Shown: positions 53,365 through 63,367 of the stretch, piece after piece
Layout: every line of letters begins with the position of its first letter
How positions within the stretch are numbered: position 1 is the first letter of the stretch
Assembly (NCBI RefSeq): GCF_027627455.1
Contig: NZ_CP115483.1
Location: 3,100,001-3,164,000 of the forward strand
Length of the DNA: 64,000 bases
Source: Sphingobacterium sp. SYP-B4668
GTDB taxonomy: Bacteria > Bacteroidota > Bacteroidia > Sphingobacteriales > Sphingobacteriaceae
Direction of reading: 5' to 3'
Program-made: the position numbers and the translations under genes
The notes under the pieces: generated by a model
The model's input: only the letters and a program-made list of their open reading frames with translations
Databases searched by the model: none
Told to the model about the DNA's origin: nothing

Positions 53365-55080
53365 TTAATATCCTGGATTTTGCGTCAAATTAGGACTGAT
53401 CTCTACTTCTGAACTTGGAATAGGCCACAGATATTGTCGATCATCCCATATTCGCTGTGACAATACCGCAATTTGCCCAGCACGTTCCATAGCCGAAAAA
53501 TCAGGTATACCGTCCTCATCGATAAGAGGCGTTGTTGGCCAAAACCATAAACCTTTAGATGTCACATTAGCAATCAAATCAGATGCGGGATATAAAATAC
53601 CATAATTCTTCGTATTGAGAGCTTTCCCTGCTATCCTCCAACGAATCAAATCCATATATCGTAGAGATTCGTTTGCAAGTTCCATACGTCTCTCTGTACG
53701 AATCAACTGTCTCAATTTGACTTGTCCCAGATTGGCAAGAGCTGGATAACGTCCTGTTTCAGAAACTTGTACACCATAGCCCCGTGCCCGGACCATATTC
53801 ATAGCATTCACTACCGAAGCGTCTATCTCATTCAATTCAATTTTCGCTTCTGCATACATCAAGAGCACATCCGCATAACGCATCACGACATAGTCCCTTT
53901 CAACCTGTTTACCATTCTCGATCCATCTCTCGTCAATTCCTTTTTTCCAGTTCAATGCATTAAATGATGCATATTGATTTATTGCCCGATTATCATTATT
54001 ATCTTGCAATTTCCCTGTCTTATGGTTCATTACTTTTCGGACTTCAGGATGAGGATTATAGTCGAAATTCACATGTACAGTACCGAATTCTACGATAGTT
54101 TTAGCGCATCGAGGATCTCTATTTTTAAATGGATTTTTGGAATCGAATAATGGGGATTCATCAATAGGTAGTCCATCGGTACACAAATAGGAAGCGAATA
54201 AATCCCAAGATGGATTTGCCGATCCGTATCCTCCCGGATTACGAGTTAATTCGTTGTTGACTATCCATTGATCCAAAATTACGGAATTCGCTATTGAACG
54301 TGGAAGAGTAAAAATATTCTCTTTAGTATTACTTTTTGTACTAGCCAAAAATAGAGATGAAAAATCTGGATGTAGCTCATAGACATTCAGATCCATACAG
54401 TTTTTTGCAGATATTGCCGCAACTTTCCAATCACCGATATACAACGCAAACCGCGCCTTCATCGCGTATGCAGCACCTTTTGTAAAGTGTTGCGCCGCCT
54501 TACCATAGGACACGGGAAGAGATTCAATAGCCTTGTCAAAATCAGCATATATCCGAGGAATCAGCTCGCTCTTAGACTCCCTACCTTTTTGAAACGCTTC
54601 TTCAATGGTGATATATTGGTCAATGTAAGGTACATCTCCATAGTAGGTAATCAATTCGGCATACTTACACGCTCTTGCAAAATATGCTTCCGCTTTATAC
54701 TGGTTGATTTTAGTCGCAGATACTCCAGCTGCCTCTGCTTGATGGATTTTCTCCAAAAGGGTATTAGCCCTAGCAATCAATTTATAATTTTGCTCCCATA
54801 GTCTATAGACTTCCCAGCGATCACCATTCAAAGTACCGTAGAGGATGTCCATACGGTGGGTATTGCGATATGTAAAGTTGTCGGTCCATTGCTCTGAAGA
54901 TTCAAGTGGATCCCGCCAATATCCTAACAGATAAAACTCATTGACAGCCATGTCTAACTCTTCTTCTGTCGTATACCAAGACTCGCTATTTCCCTGCGTC
55001 AGAGGTTTCAAATCCATATCCTTACACGACGTAAAAGTTATAATCAGACCTGCAATAAGTATTTTTAATTTATAATTCAT
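53365..55080 (-). CDS. SusD/RagB-family outer membrane lipoprotein
   Basis: This 571-residue protein has a lipoprotein signal (GLIITFTSCKDMDLKPL). SusD signatures include YKAEAYFARACKYAELITYYGDVPYID, AAYAMKARFALYIGDW, YVVMRYADVLLMYAEAKIELNE, NMVRARGYG and RTERRMELANESLRYMDLIRWRIAGKAL. The C-terminus (LWPIPSSEVEISPNLTQNPGY) is standard. It pairs with the SusC encoded 10 bp upstream. The linked acetyl esterase and beta-helix protein suggest a pectin- or xylan-type acetylated ligand. Confidence 0.95.
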   Translation of the reverse strand: MNYKLKILIAGLIITFTSCKDMDLKPLTQGNSESWYTTEEELDMAVNEFYLLGYWRDPLESSEQWTDNFTYRNTHRMDILYGTLNGDRWEVYRLWEQNYKLIARANTLLEKIHQAEAAGVSATKINQYKAEAYFARACKYAELITYYGDVPYIDQYITIEEAFQKGRESKSELIPRIYADFDKAIESLPVSYGKAAQHFTKGAAYAMKARFALYIGDWKVAAISAKNCMDLNVYELHPDFSSLFLASTKSNTKENIFTLPRSIANSVILDQWIVNNELTRNPGGYGSANPSWDLFASYLCTDGLPIDESPLFDSKNPFKNRDPRCAKTIVEFGTVHVNFDYNPHPEVRKVMNHKTGKLQDNNDNRAINQYASFNALNWKKGIDERWIENGKQVERDYVVMRYADVLLMYAEAKIELNEIDASVVNAMNMVRARGYGVQVSETGRYPALANLGQVKLRQLIRTERRMELANESLRYMDLIRWRIAGKALNTKNYGILYPASDLIANVTSKGLWFWPTTPLIDEDGIPDFSAMERAGQIAVLSQRIWDDRQYLWPIPSSEVEISPNLTQNPGY

Positions 55081-55090
55081 GATGACGTTT

Positions 55091-58000
55091 TTAAAAGTTT
55101 ACAGATAGACCAAAAATCAAAGAGGTCGTAATCGGGTATGCACTGACACCCATCTCCGGGTCCCAACCTTGAGGGAACTTACTTAAACTGAATAGGTCAG
55201 ATGCACTGGCATACACCCGCAGTTTATGAATACTTGCTTTCTGTGTCAATGTTTTTGGCAAGGTATACCCCAATGTGACATTCTTCAAACGGAAATAGCT
55301 ACCATTGAATAACCAAAAATTTGACATTGCCATATTACTTTCCACATTGGCGCGAGTCAATCTTGGATATTTCGCATTAGCATTCTCTTCTTCTGTATTA
55401 AAAGAACTCCAGTAATTTCCGTCCAAAATCGCTGGGCTATTGCCATAGTTTCCTCTCAATGGTTCAATCATCTCACGTTCTAGGCGAACATTCTGCTTGC
55501 CAATGCCATTAAATGCCGCTGAAAGGTCAAAAGCACGATAACCTAAAAACAAGGTCCCTCCATATTGAAATCTAGGGAGTGAGTTTCCTAACGGTACTCG
55601 GTCATATTCCGGGGAGATGATTCCATCCGGCACACCGTCAGGACCTGATATATCTTGATATTTGACATCTCCTATCTTCACTTGATTGTTCAACTTTGCA
55701 GAGTTGTCCAAATCTTCTTGTGAACGATATATGCCATCACTGACATAACCATACCACTCGTTGAATCCCACACCAGTAACTTTAATCTTATTGTCAGCTA
55801 TGATTTTACTGTTTTTTAAATCATCTATTGTCGATTTAAAATCCGACAGATTGGCGGAGATACCGTATGTCCAATCGCCTTTCTTGTCGTTCCAGCCCAA
55901 TTCAAGGTCAAATCCTTTGGTTGACATTTTCCCGGCATTAGTACTTGGATTCCCATATCCCATAATTGCTGGTATTTTAGTATCCAAAAGCATATCTTTC
56001 GTTGTTTTCCAGTAATAATCTGCTGTCATACGAAGCCTATTATTCAAGAAAGCGACATCCAATCCGATGTCTGTGGAAGTCGTCGTCTCCCAAGTGATAT
56101 TGCTCACCGCGAAAGTTCTTTGTGATGCTGTCGTGGATGAGATAAGCTCACCGTCTTGGTAAAACAAGGAATTTCCAAAATTCATCAGTGCCATATAAGG
56201 AAAGTAATTGCTTCCGATACGTTCATTGCCGATGGACCCCCATGATGCGCGGACTTTCAAAAAAGAAAGCCAATCAATATTTGCATTCTTTAAAAAATTC
56301 TCTTCAGAAGCTACCCAACCTGCTGAGAAGGATGGAAAAGTTCCCCATCTCCATAATTTTGAAAATCTCGAAGAACCATCGCGTCTTATATTAGCTTGAA
56401 AGAGATACTTACTATTATAGCTATAAATCAATCGCCCGAAGAAAGAATTATAAGTGTATTCACTACCGTCACCATTGTTGTCCCTGAAATCTTCAGGTCC
56501 AGTATTCAGATAGGGATATTGGGTAAGGATATATTGATCGCGAGAGGCTGTCAGGCCTTCATTTTTCTCATAGTAATTTTCGAATCCTCCCATCACTGTG
56601 AAACTATGCTGCTGAATGGTCTTCATATAATTTGCGATAAATTGAGAAGTTACATTATAGTCATCGTTACGCGTTTCGGTCAGCTTATTGGTACTATATG
56701 GTGTGGCTGCATCCTCCAACCAGCCACCGAATGCCGAAGGGTCATTTGCAAGTGTGTAAAAGGCTTTCTTTTGAAATTTTTTGAATTTGTTGAAATTGAT
56801 TATTGGTGCCACAATCCCTGATACAGTCAATCCATCGATAGGTTTGAAGTCCAGAGAAGCCTTTCCTCCAACTTGTGTATACCACTTATCTTCGTCTCCC
56901 CCCATCTGTAACAGACCGTAAGGATTACCGCCAGATTTACCTTCCGCAATCCGCCCATCATCCCATGTCGCGGCATAAATAGCTGGGGTCATCCGCATCG
57001 CATTGAAGGGACTATATATAGGCGCGTGGTGTTTAGATCGCTTTACGTTAAAATCCAACGTCGCGCCCAATTTCTTGCCTATCGTCATATCATTATTCAC
57101 CCGCAAAGTGTAGCGTTGGAAGTACCTATCCGAATATAATCCATCTACATTGTCATATGCCAAGGAGGCCTTCGTCCGAACAGCTTGATTACCGCCCGAT
57201 ATGTGTATGGCATGTGTTTGACGGGGAGCCGAGCCTTTTAAGATAATATCTCTCCAATCGGTCACCGGATAAGTATTAGGGTCAGTAACATTATAATTTA
57301 ACCAGTTTTTGACTTGATCTTCACTATAGGTTTGAAAAAAACCTCCAGCGGGATTATCGTTGTATCGCAACTCATTGGCCATTTCTAAATAACGTGTCAC
57401 CCCTACTACTTCAGGTTGCGTCGTTGGGATATCTAGTCCATATTCCCCGTTATAAGTCAAGGTGAGGTCCCCTTGCTTTGCGCGCTTGGTGGTCACCAAT
57501 ATCACGCCAGCAGCAGCTCGCGATCCATATATGGACGCCGATGCGGCATCTTTCAATACAGATATATTTTCGACATCATTGGGATTTACCTGATCTATAT
57601 CTCCTGGGACTCCATCTACAATCACCAATGGATTAGAATTTCCAATTGTTGTCACACCACGGATATGTAAGCTAGATGCAGCAGCACCCGGAGCGCTGTT
57701 GTTACGCCTGACCATCAGGCCCGCCACTGCGCCCTGTAGAGCAGAAGATAATTGCGTAGTCTTCCGGCTTGCAACATCTTCGCCACTCACCGACCCGACC
57801 GCACCTGTCAAATCTTTCTTTTTGACTGTCCCATACCCGATTACAACCACTTCATCAAGACCAAATGTATCCTCTTCCATCACCACATTCAGTCCACTCT
57901 GTGTATTCACTGTAATTTCCTGAGTTACATACCCTATATATGAAAACACGAGGACCGCGCCCTTATCTACATTGATTTTGTAGTTCCCTTGATCATCACT

Positions 58001-58243
58001 CACCACCGCCACATTACTCCCCTTTTGAGAGACAGATACACCGCTGAGCGGCTGATTGGTGGCATCCACAATCTTCCCACTTATTTCCTGCAATGTCGCC
58101 GATTTTGGAAATAAAAGAGACACGGCTTTTGAACTCATTGTCGCTCGAGTGCTAATCATCTCTGTCTTAGCCCATGTATGTTTACAGAAGATTGTGATGA
58201 TCAGAAATATAGAAATCTGCTTTAAAAACATTTCTTTTCTCAT
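55091..58243 (-). CDS. SusC/RagA-family TonB-dependent transporter
   Basis: This 1,050-residue outer-membrane protein has a signal peptide, a short linker, a carboxypeptidase-like domain (about 52-125: ISGKIVDATNQPLSGVSVSQKGSNVAVVSDDQGNYKINVDKG) and a TonB-box region (DEVVVIGYGTVKKKDLTGAV). A plug (SLHIRGVTTIGNSNPLVIVDGVPGDI, then VENISVLKDAASASIYGSRAAAGVILVTTK) and a barrel ending FGLSVNF follow. It lacks an STN domain, which fits control by the LacI-type repressor rather than by a sigma/FecR pair. It imports the oligosaccharide processed by the surrounding enzymes. Confidence 0.95.
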   Translation of the reverse strand: MRKEMFLKQISIFLIITIFCKHTWAKTEMISTRATMSSKAVSLLFPKSATLQEISGKIVDATNQPLSGVSVSQKGSNVAVVSDDQGNYKINVDKGAVLVFSYIGYVTQEITVNTQSGLNVVMEEDTFGLDEVVVIGYGTVKKKDLTGAVGSVSGEDVASRKTTQLSSALQGAVAGLMVRRNNSAPGAAASSLHIRGVTTIGNSNPLVIVDGVPGDIDQVNPNDVENISVLKDAASASIYGSRAAAGVILVTTKRAKQGDLTLTYNGEYGLDIPTTQPEVVGVTRYLEMANELRYNDNPAGGFFQTYSEDQVKNWLNYNVTDPNTYPVTDWRDIILKGSAPRQTHAIHISGGNQAVRTKASLAYDNVDGLYSDRYFQRYTLRVNNDMTIGKKLGATLDFNVKRSKHHAPIYSPFNAMRMTPAIYAATWDDGRIAEGKSGGNPYGLLQMGGDEDKWYTQVGGKASLDFKPIDGLTVSGIVAPIINFNKFKKFQKKAFYTLANDPSAFGGWLEDAATPYSTNKLTETRNDDYNVTSQFIANYMKTIQQHSFTVMGGFENYYEKNEGLTASRDQYILTQYPYLNTGPEDFRDNNGDGSEYTYNSFFGRLIYSYNSKYLFQANIRRDGSSRFSKLWRWGTFPSFSAGWVASEENFLKNANIDWLSFLKVRASWGSIGNERIGSNYFPYMALMNFGNSLFYQDGELISSTTASQRTFAVSNITWETTTSTDIGLDVAFLNNRLRMTADYYWKTTKDMLLDTKIPAIMGYGNPSTNAGKMSTKGFDLELGWNDKKGDWTYGISANLSDFKSTIDDLKNSKIIADNKIKVTGVGFNEWYGYVSDGIYRSQEDLDNSAKLNNQVKIGDVKYQDISGPDGVPDGIISPEYDRVPLGNSLPRFQYGGTLFLGYRAFDLSAAFNGIGKQNVRLEREMIEPLRGNYGNSPAILDGNYWSSFNTEEENANAKYPRLTRANVESNMAMSNFWLFNGSYFRLKNVTLGYTLPKTLTQKASIHKLRVYASASDLFSLSKFPQGWDPEMGVSAYPITTSLIFGLSVNF

Positions 58244-58358
58244 GTTAATATATTATATTTATATAGATTTTATTTTCAGAATAAACAAAAGCATCCTACT
58301 TCTGACCCCAATCAGAATTGACAATGTTACATCTGAAAAATTAAATTGTGTTAGTAAT

Positions 58359-58397
58359 ACGGAGTTAGCTTTTGCAGAGTCGGCTCCGTTTTTTTTT
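58359..58397 (+). terminator. Plus-strand hairpin with T tract, antisense to the SusC leader
   Basis: ACGGAG (58359-58364) pairs with CTCCGT (58384-58389) and is followed by nine T residues (58389-58397) on the plus strand. No plus-strand gene precedes it. It lies between the beta-helix gene and the SusC gene, both on the minus strand. It could end a short antisense RNA covering the SusC leader. Confidence 0.42.
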
Positions 58398-58498
58398 GTT
58401 GATGGCTAGGTCTTCATATCATGTTCGATTTTTGTAGATAATTAGTTTGTTTTAGTATTTTAGATAGCACTCGATAATCCTTTTATAAAGGATATGAC

Positions 58499-59743
58499 TT
58501 AGAGAGATAGGCGCTTCACGTAATCAACCACAACTGAATCGCTATTTTCTATATCGATAGCAGCCTCATTGCCATAATATATAATATCTCTAAAACTAGC
58601 ATTCCGGATTCCCTTTGCCAGTACAGGTTGATGACACACTACATTTCGGACAAACAGTCCGCTTATATTAGTAGCATATTCGACATTGAGTCCACGAAAA
58701 GATGTCGGATGAATAACCATATTTTCAATAAAAACATTTTGAATTTTCAATTTTCCAATGGGCATAATACGAATTGCACGATGTGAAATCGAATAAAAAT
58801 CTTGCCAATTTTGAAGGTATATATTTGCAATATCGTCTGCCTCTCCTCCATAAATAGAACCACTGACCACATTTACATTTTCCTCTCCAGCACCTACCCC
58901 TGTATCTGTCAGTCCAATATTGATAAAATCATCTCCACTTCTACCTCTACAATTGTCAATAATGATATTCTTACAGCCGAAGCGTACCCCCATACCGTCT
59001 TGATTTAAGATTTGTCGATCGATTCCCGCGATACTTACGGATTGTCGAACATCATATGTCATATTCTTCACCAAACCATTAGAGGCCCTTTCTAATACCA
59101 GCCCATGTGCATGATAGTCTTTCATTTTTATACCACTCACCTCAAATCCATCCACGTGCGCCAGTATAATGCCATGATTTCTCCATCCTCCCTTTTGGTT
59201 CTCGTTAGGTTTGCCAGCATCACTACCGTAAGACTGGCCAGCTTTTGGAAACAAGGACAATGATTTGTTATGATCACCTGTAGCTCTAGGATTGCTCGCA
59301 CCTTCCAATAACACATTCCCTACACCAACTATTTTGATGTTTTGCAGCGGTCGGATATCAGCAATTCCAAGTCCGGAATTTGCAGACCTTATAAAATTAT
59401 CACGACATCTATCTGAGAGTTTTATTGTGCAATTGTTGAGTTCCAGCTCCATATTGCTGGGCAATAATATGGCCTCATCTATCAGCCAGATATTTGTATT
59501 GGTCACAATGTCATGCCTAGGAATAACAACCTTTCCTGTGGTAGCTATTGCATCCTGGATAGCTTGTTGTATACGTTGGCCCTGTGTACCGTGACTATAC
59601 ATATTCGGTGATATATATTGTTTTTCCTGTGCCGTGACAATAGCCGCGCAAAAGTTAATTAATATAGTGGATAGTATAAGTGCATATAATTTCATGTTCA
59701 TTTTGGCGTAGCTTATGTCTATAATATTTAAAAACGTATTCAT
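58499..59743 (-). CDS. Secreted right-handed beta-helix protein (GH28/pectate-lyase-like)
   Basis: This 414-residue protein has a signal peptide that is better placed if the internal ATG at 59701 or 59695 is used (MNMKLYALILSTILINFCAAIVTA). The mature part is a parallel beta-helix: QQAIQDAIATTGKVVIP at the first turn, then NMELELNNCTIKLSDRCRDNFIRS, LQNIKIVGVGNVLLEGASNP, NHGIILAHVDGFEVSGIKMKDYHAHGLVLER and NCRGRSGDDFINIG. GRSGDDFINI resembles the GH28 catalytic DD motif. It probably cleaves a pectin-type or similar uronic-acid polysaccharide. It precedes SusC on the same strand under the LacI operator. Confidence 0.82.
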   Translation of the reverse strand: MNTFLNIIDISYAKMNMKLYALILSTILINFCAAIVTAQEKQYISPNMYSHGTQGQRIQQAIQDAIATTGKVVIPRHDIVTNTNIWLIDEAILLPSNMELELNNCTIKLSDRCRDNFIRSANSGLGIADIRPLQNIKIVGVGNVLLEGASNPRATGDHNKSLSLFPKAGQSYGSDAGKPNENQKGGWRNHGIILAHVDGFEVSGIKMKDYHAHGLVLERASNGLVKNMTYDVRQSVSIAGIDRQILNQDGMGVRFGCKNIIIDNCRGRSGDDFINIGLTDTGVGAGEENVNVVSGSIYGGEADDIANIYLQNWQDFYSISHRAIRIMPIGKLKIQNVFIENMVIHPTSFRGLNVEYATNISGLFVRNVVCHQPVLAKGIRNASFRDIIYYGNEAAIDIENSDSVVVDYVKRLSL

Positions 59744-59820
59744 ACTTTATTCTTCTAGAAATGGCAATTACTTGATTACTGTGGATTTATAATTGGTACT
59801 TGAAAACTAACACAGCATCA

Positions 59821-59852
59821 CTAAAATAGAGGTTTCAAGGCTAACTTTCAAA
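59821..59852 (-). promoter_or_regulatory. Bacteroidetes-type promoter of the beta-helix gene
   Basis: Minus strand: TTTG (59849-59852), 20-bp spacer, TATTTTAG (59821-59828; one mismatch to TAnnTTTG). The LacI operator lies 19 bp upstream of the -33 box. The leader would be about 70 nt to the ATG at 59743. Confidence 0.7.
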
Positions 59853-59871
59853 GGATCTGTCGTATAAATCG

Positions 59872-59887
59872 TCGGAAACGTTTCCGA
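59872..59887. promoter_or_regulatory. LacI-type operator
   Basis: TCGGAAACGTTTCCGA, a perfect 16-bp palindrome with the central CG step typical of LacI/GalR operators. It lies between the beta-helix gene and the lacI-type gene, so it can control both directions. Confidence 0.85.
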
Positions 59888-59992
59888 TAATTTGCGTATA
59901 TCATTAGTGATTTGAATATGTTAAAAACACTACCTTTACCAACATAAAGAATAACCTCTTGTTAAAAAAATATCCACTCACAAATCCTTGCA

Positions 59993-61024
59993 ATGGCTAA
60001 AAGAAGAGTTACTATAAAAGAACTGGCAGCAGAACTTAAGATCTCGACCTCTACTGTGTCTCGAGCACTTTCCGATAAATGGGATGTCAATCCCGAAACG
60101 CGGAAAGCTGTATTGGAACTCGCCGAGCGATGGAACTATTGTCCAAATCCTATATCCTTGAGTCTGAAGCAACAACAGACCATGACAATTGGCGTAGTGA
60201 TACCAGAGTTTATGACGACTTTTTTCCCGGAAGTAATCATCGGTATACAGAATACGTTAGAGGCAGAGGGGTATACCATACTGATCAGTCAGTCAGATGA
60301 ATCATACGAAAAAGAACTTAAAAACATTAAAAATCTAGAGGACAGACTAGTAGACGGTCTGATAATTTCCCTGACACAAGATACCGTCAATACGGACTAT
60401 TTACAGAAAATATTAGATCGAAATATTCCACTCGTCCTCTTCAACAGAGTATCTGATCGCATAGATGCTCCTAAAGTAATTATCGATGATTACAAGTGGG
60501 CTCTTGAATCTGTCGAGCACCTTATCAAACAAGGTTACAAACGTATCATACACCTAGGTGGACCTGATAATCTAGATTTGTCCCAACAACGCAAGAAAGG
60601 CTATATCGACGCACTGATAAAACACCAAATGCCTGTTGACGAAGATTTAATCATTACAAGTGGCTTAATGATGGAAAAAGGAGTTATAGCAGCTCATCAA
60701 ATTTTGGAAATGAAAGATATGCCTGATGCTATATTTGCGATTAATGATCCTGTTGCCATTGGAGCCATGAAAACCCTACAAAAGAATGGAATTCGTATAC
60801 CTGAAGATATGGGGGTGGTCGGATTTTCAGAATCCAAGATGGCGATGATTGTCGAACCTAACTTAACGAGTGTTGAACAACCCACATTCGAAATGGGAAA
60901 GATTGCTGCTGAACTGCTGCTAGAACAACTCAAAAACAAAAAAGATGAAGCTGTACTCAATAAGTGTATTACACTGAATGCCAAGCTAAATATAAGAGCC
61001 TCATCACTTCGCTCACCGGAGTGA
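59993..61024 (+). CDS. LacI-family transcriptional regulator
   Basis: This 343-residue protein has an N-terminal LacI helix-turn-helix with hinge (RRVTIKELAAELKISTSTVSRALSDKWDVNPETRKAVLELAERWNYCPNP). A periplasmic-binding-protein-like sensor domain follows (TIGVVIPEFMTTFFPEVIIGIQNTLEAEGY, GLIISLTQDT, VVGFSESKMAMIVEPNLTSVEQPTFEMGKIAAELL). It binds a sugar released from the polysaccharide and regulates from the 16-bp operator at 59872-59887. It is divergent from the beta-helix gene and converges with the FAD-dependent oxidoreductase gene, both probable targets. Confidence 0.94.
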   Translation: MAKRRVTIKELAAELKISTSTVSRALSDKWDVNPETRKAVLELAERWNYCPNPISLSLKQQQTMTIGVVIPEFMTTFFPEVIIGIQNTLEAEGYTILISQSDESYEKELKNIKNLEDRLVDGLIISLTQDTVNTDYLQKILDRNIPLVLFNRVSDRIDAPKVIIDDYKWALESVEHLIKQGYKRIIHLGGPDNLDLSQQRKKGYIDALIKHQMPVDEDLIITSGLMMEKGVIAAHQILEMKDMPDAIFAINDPVAIGAMKTLQKNGIRIPEDMGVVGFSESKMAMIVEPNLTSVEQPTFEMGKIAAELLLEQLKNKKDEAVLNKCITLNAKLNIRASSLRSPE

Positions 61025-61035
61025 TGAGACTCTTC
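61000..61035 (+). terminator. Terminator overlapping the end of the lacI-type gene
   Basis: CTCATCACT (61000-61008) pairs with AGTGATGAG (61020-61028). The stop codon (61022-61024) lies inside the stem. A pyrimidine-rich ACTCTTCTTCT run follows. Confidence 0.6.
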
Positions 61036-61047
61036 TTCTGAAATCGA

Positions 61048-63330
61048 CTAGCTGATATAAATATCAAATAGACTAAGGGGTATATGTTTGGATTCTGTTT
61101 TAAACACGATGGTCATCGCATTCATTTCTACCGGCACTTCAAATGTTATTTTATTAATTGTCTGATAGTTACCTACGGCAGAATAAATCAAATTTTGATG
61201 TCCGTCATAAATCTGATATTCTTGAACACAAAATGGAATCACCTTTTCAGGATGGCCCATCTGTACGGACTCGAGCGCATGATCATAATCCGTATCAAAG
61301 TAAAGTATAACCTGCTCAACTAACTGTTTCGTTTCCCAATCAAGTTGAATTTGAGCATTTTTGACCTCCTTTGCTGACACCCAAGCATTCGCTTGATTAG
61401 TTGGACGAATAAAACCGTTGCACAGATTGTCGATACCGAAAGACTCCAAAGCAGGGCTTATGCGCATGGCAATATTATTGCCTTTTGGTCTACGAATAGG
61501 GCACCAAAATTCAAATGACTCCACTCCACTATTCTCTGGAGGAGTCTGTTTACCATAGTTATTAACGTCGGGATTAGTTTTATTAAAAACAGTCAGTATT
61601 CCTGTACTTCTCCATTCGCTCGTTCGAATTTTTACATTTGAATTTTTCAAAAACGTTACAAAGCCATATTGATTCAAGGGCACTCCGTTTTCAAATGTCA
61701 CAGATACCTGCTGCAGACCCTTTGCTATAGCTAGTGATACCACAGAAGCTGTACAATCGGGGGTGTAGTTTGTAGGACTGCTTGAATATCGAAGTTCGGT
61801 TTCTAGCGTTGTATCCACTAGACAATCCACTTCAAATGTAAATGTATAACTTTGCTTACCTACCAACGGAAGCATTTGGGCTGCCGAAAAATCAAGCGTG
61901 AACCAATCTCCATCAAAAGGAATTTCCTCAAGGACCAATGTGCTCGAGGCTGTAATATGAGCAATTGCGGCCTTATTATATTGCTGATCGATTGCAACTC
62001 GAGGAATACTCTGACCAGCAAGATTAATCGTTTGTTGCAAGGCTTTAATCTCCAATGGGGCTAAGAGGTCCGCAGGTAACAGTGATTTTTCGATGCACTG
62101 TGCGGCAGCAAATCCAACAGCTTGTCCTCCAAATGCTGCAGTAGCCATCACTCGGGAGGATCCGTGCGCTACATGTGAAGTACTCATGCAACGTCCTGCG
62201 TAAAATAGGTTCCGAATCTCCTTACTCACGTGACAGCTATAAGGAATCTCATATACACCTTTTGAATGATACTGAATACAACCTCCCGTCTTACTGTAGA
62301 CACCATCTGCAGGGTGAAGGTCAATAGCCCATCCTCCAAAAGCTATCGTGTCTGGATGTTGTCGCTGCTCGATAATGTCCTGCTGTATAAGTGTATGATA
62401 TCCCAAAAAACGTCGACTCTCGCGTTTTCCAGGAATTACGCCGACCCATTCCAAGGTCATGTTCTCTGCTTCTGGAAAATTTCCAGAATTTTTAATATAA
62501 TCCCATACACCATACACCACACTCCACAATTCCCATTTAATTTCTTCCGTATCGTGAATAGTATCTAGTCTTCCCCCATATTCCAACCACCAAAATTTAC
62601 ATCCGGACTCTTGGGTTTGGATATTTCCATATCTCGGTATTTTTGTGATGTCCTTTAGCGCGTAGGATGGGGCTTCATATACAACCGGTTTTCCCATATC
62701 TTTACTATAAAAATATATAGAGTGTCCCAGCAATTCACCATATTCATCATGATCGGGAGCAAATAGCTCACCATATTCTGCCTTTTCCTCTGCACCCATT
62801 TTGTAACTAGCGCCCGACATATAAGCCACGATGCCATCTCCTGATGCATCACAAAATAAGACGGAATCGATATCATAAAAAGTTGAATTTTGACTACAAA
62901 ATCCATATATGCTCTTGATGCTATCCGCGGAAGACTTTTCCAATCGGTAAACGGCCGTATTCAGCAAAAGGGTTATATTAGCCTCATTACGCACTTTTTC
63001 TAGTAGAATCGTATCAAAGATGACCGGATTACCTTCTTTATTTTTATAGAGATTCTCTATTAGTATTTCGTCAATGATCCCCCCTTCTCTAGACCATCTA
63101 TTATTATTACCCATATGTGAGGTAGCACCTAATACCCATAGTCTGACTTCACTAGAGGCATTACCTCCCAATACCGGCCTGTCTTGCACTAGCACCACCT
63201 TAACACCAGTCCTAGCTGCTGCAATAGCAGCGCATACACCTGATAATCCTCCTCCTACGACGGTAAAGTCCGCATGTATTCGCTCCGTTTTTAAGGCACG
63301 TAAATCCTTTGCAAATGATTCTTGTATCAT
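61048..63330 (-). CDS. FAD-dependent oxidoreductase with C-terminal beta-sandwich
   Basis: This 760-residue cytoplasmic protein has no signal peptide. The N-terminal FAD_oxidored domain (about 18-450) has the dinucleotide motif VVGGGLSGVCAAIAAARTG, then LVQDRPVLGGNASSEVRLWVLGA and later RNLFYAGRCMSTSHVAHGSSRVMATAAFGGQAVG. The C-terminal half (about 480-760) is a beta-sandwich resembling carbohydrate-binding domains. Relatives in sugar loci are annotated FAD-dependent oxidoreductase or xanthan-lyase-like; their reactions are mostly untested. It lies 37 bp after the sodium:solute symporter gene and probably acts on the imported sugar. Confidence 0.85.
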   Translation of the reverse strand: MIQESFAKDLRALKTERIHADFTVVGGGLSGVCAAIAAARTGVKVVLVQDRPVLGGNASSEVRLWVLGATSHMGNNNRWSREGGIIDEILIENLYKNKEGNPVIFDTILLEKVRNEANITLLLNTAVYRLEKSSADSIKSIYGFCSQNSTFYDIDSVLFCDASGDGIVAYMSGASYKMGAEEKAEYGELFAPDHDEYGELLGHSIYFYSKDMGKPVVYEAPSYALKDITKIPRYGNIQTQESGCKFWWLEYGGRLDTIHDTEEIKWELWSVVYGVWDYIKNSGNFPEAENMTLEWVGVIPGKRESRRFLGYHTLIQQDIIEQRQHPDTIAFGGWAIDLHPADGVYSKTGGCIQYHSKGVYEIPYSCHVSKEIRNLFYAGRCMSTSHVAHGSSRVMATAAFGGQAVGFAAAQCIEKSLLPADLLAPLEIKALQQTINLAGQSIPRVAIDQQYNKAAIAHITASSTLVLEEIPFDGDWFTLDFSAAQMLPLVGKQSYTFTFEVDCLVDTTLETELRYSSSPTNYTPDCTASVVSLAIAKGLQQVSVTFENGVPLNQYGFVTFLKNSNVKIRTSEWRSTGILTVFNKTNPDVNNYGKQTPPENSGVESFEFWCPIRRPKGNNIAMRISPALESFGIDNLCNGFIRPTNQANAWVSAKEVKNAQIQLDWETKQLVEQVILYFDTDYDHALESVQMGHPEKVIPFCVQEYQIYDGHQNLIYSAVGNYQTINKITFEVPVEMNAMTIVFKTESKHIPLSLFDIYIS

Positions 63331-63367
63331 ATTGTCAATTAAAATTTATATGTTAGGTCTTGATTTG

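Noticed and set aside
55761..56015. Plus-strand ORFs inside the SusC gene
   Set aside because: They are antisense shadows of a strongly conserved receptor gene, with no start signals or homologous motifs.
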